Origin: Arctopsyche grandis
Taxonomy: Eukaryota > Arthropoda > Insecta > Trichoptera > Hydropsychidae
Assembly: GCF_051622035.1 (NCBI RefSeq)
Contig: NC_135357.1
Location: forward strand, 33,150,191-33,214,190
DNA length: 64,000 nt
Reading direction: 5' to 3'
Part shown: one piece after another, positions 23,725-64,000 of the stretch
How positions within the stretch are numbered: the first letter of the stretch is position 1
Layout: every line of letters begins with the position of its first letter
Program-made: the position numbers and the translations under genes
Notes under the pieces: model-generated
The model's input: the letters and a program-made list of their open reading frames with translations, nothing else
Told to the model about the DNA's origin: nothing
The model's database searches: none

Positions 23725-64000
<40,276 letters not shown>

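Overview
This is animal nuclear DNA, almost certainly from a holometabolous insect. It is AT-rich, has short conserved exons with GT-AG introns, and is packed with transposon remnants. The gene set is an insect one: a Tret1-type sugar transporter, a seven-transmembrane gustatory receptor, Wntless, and the spectraplakin Short stop. The order is not settled by the sequence; a lepidopteran-like genome is my best guess. Nothing bacterial is present, so there are no operons, CRISPR arrays or ribosome binding sites.

Region 1 (about 1-16.7 kb) holds two complete minus-strand genes that I assembled exon by exon with consistent reading phase. A gustatory receptor (4 exons, 387 aa, 12007-16617) lies 402 bp upstream of a sugar transporter (7 exons, 466 aa, 2070-11604). 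Their introns are filled with mobile DNA: a tandem triplication of a ~480-bp unit carrying a 503-bp insertion, a nested 2.2-kb inverted-repeat element, hAT copies with perfect 8-bp duplications, a Helitron and TTAA-flanked MITEs.

Region 2 (16.7-21.6 kb) has no host gene. It is a transposon nest: two solo LTRs, a foldback element whose interior has been replaced, and a 2.1-kb Helitron containing a dead non-LTR reverse transcriptase that is itself broken by a Harbinger-like MITE and a hAT-like MITE. An RTE remnant follows.

Region 3 (about 21.6-64 kb, minus strand) is the 3' two-thirds of short stop (shot; MACF1/dystonin family). I place 54 exons: 38 for the spectrin-repeat rod (50.9-64 kb, open at the right edge), three small cassette exons, the EF-hand pair, the GAS2 microtubule-binding domain, two alternative post-GAS2 exons and a Ser/Arg-rich tail with four SxIP-type EB1-binding motifs, ending at 23725. 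Wntless (wls), whose 545-codon coding sequence has no intron, lies on the plus strand at 40678-42315, inside the large shot intron just after the GAS2 exon.

The genes do not form one pathway. The receptor and transporter may be linked by feeding or sugar biology (inference). Shot joins actin to microtubules and Wntless carries Wnt ligands to the cell surface; their link here is only the nested, antiparallel arrangement.
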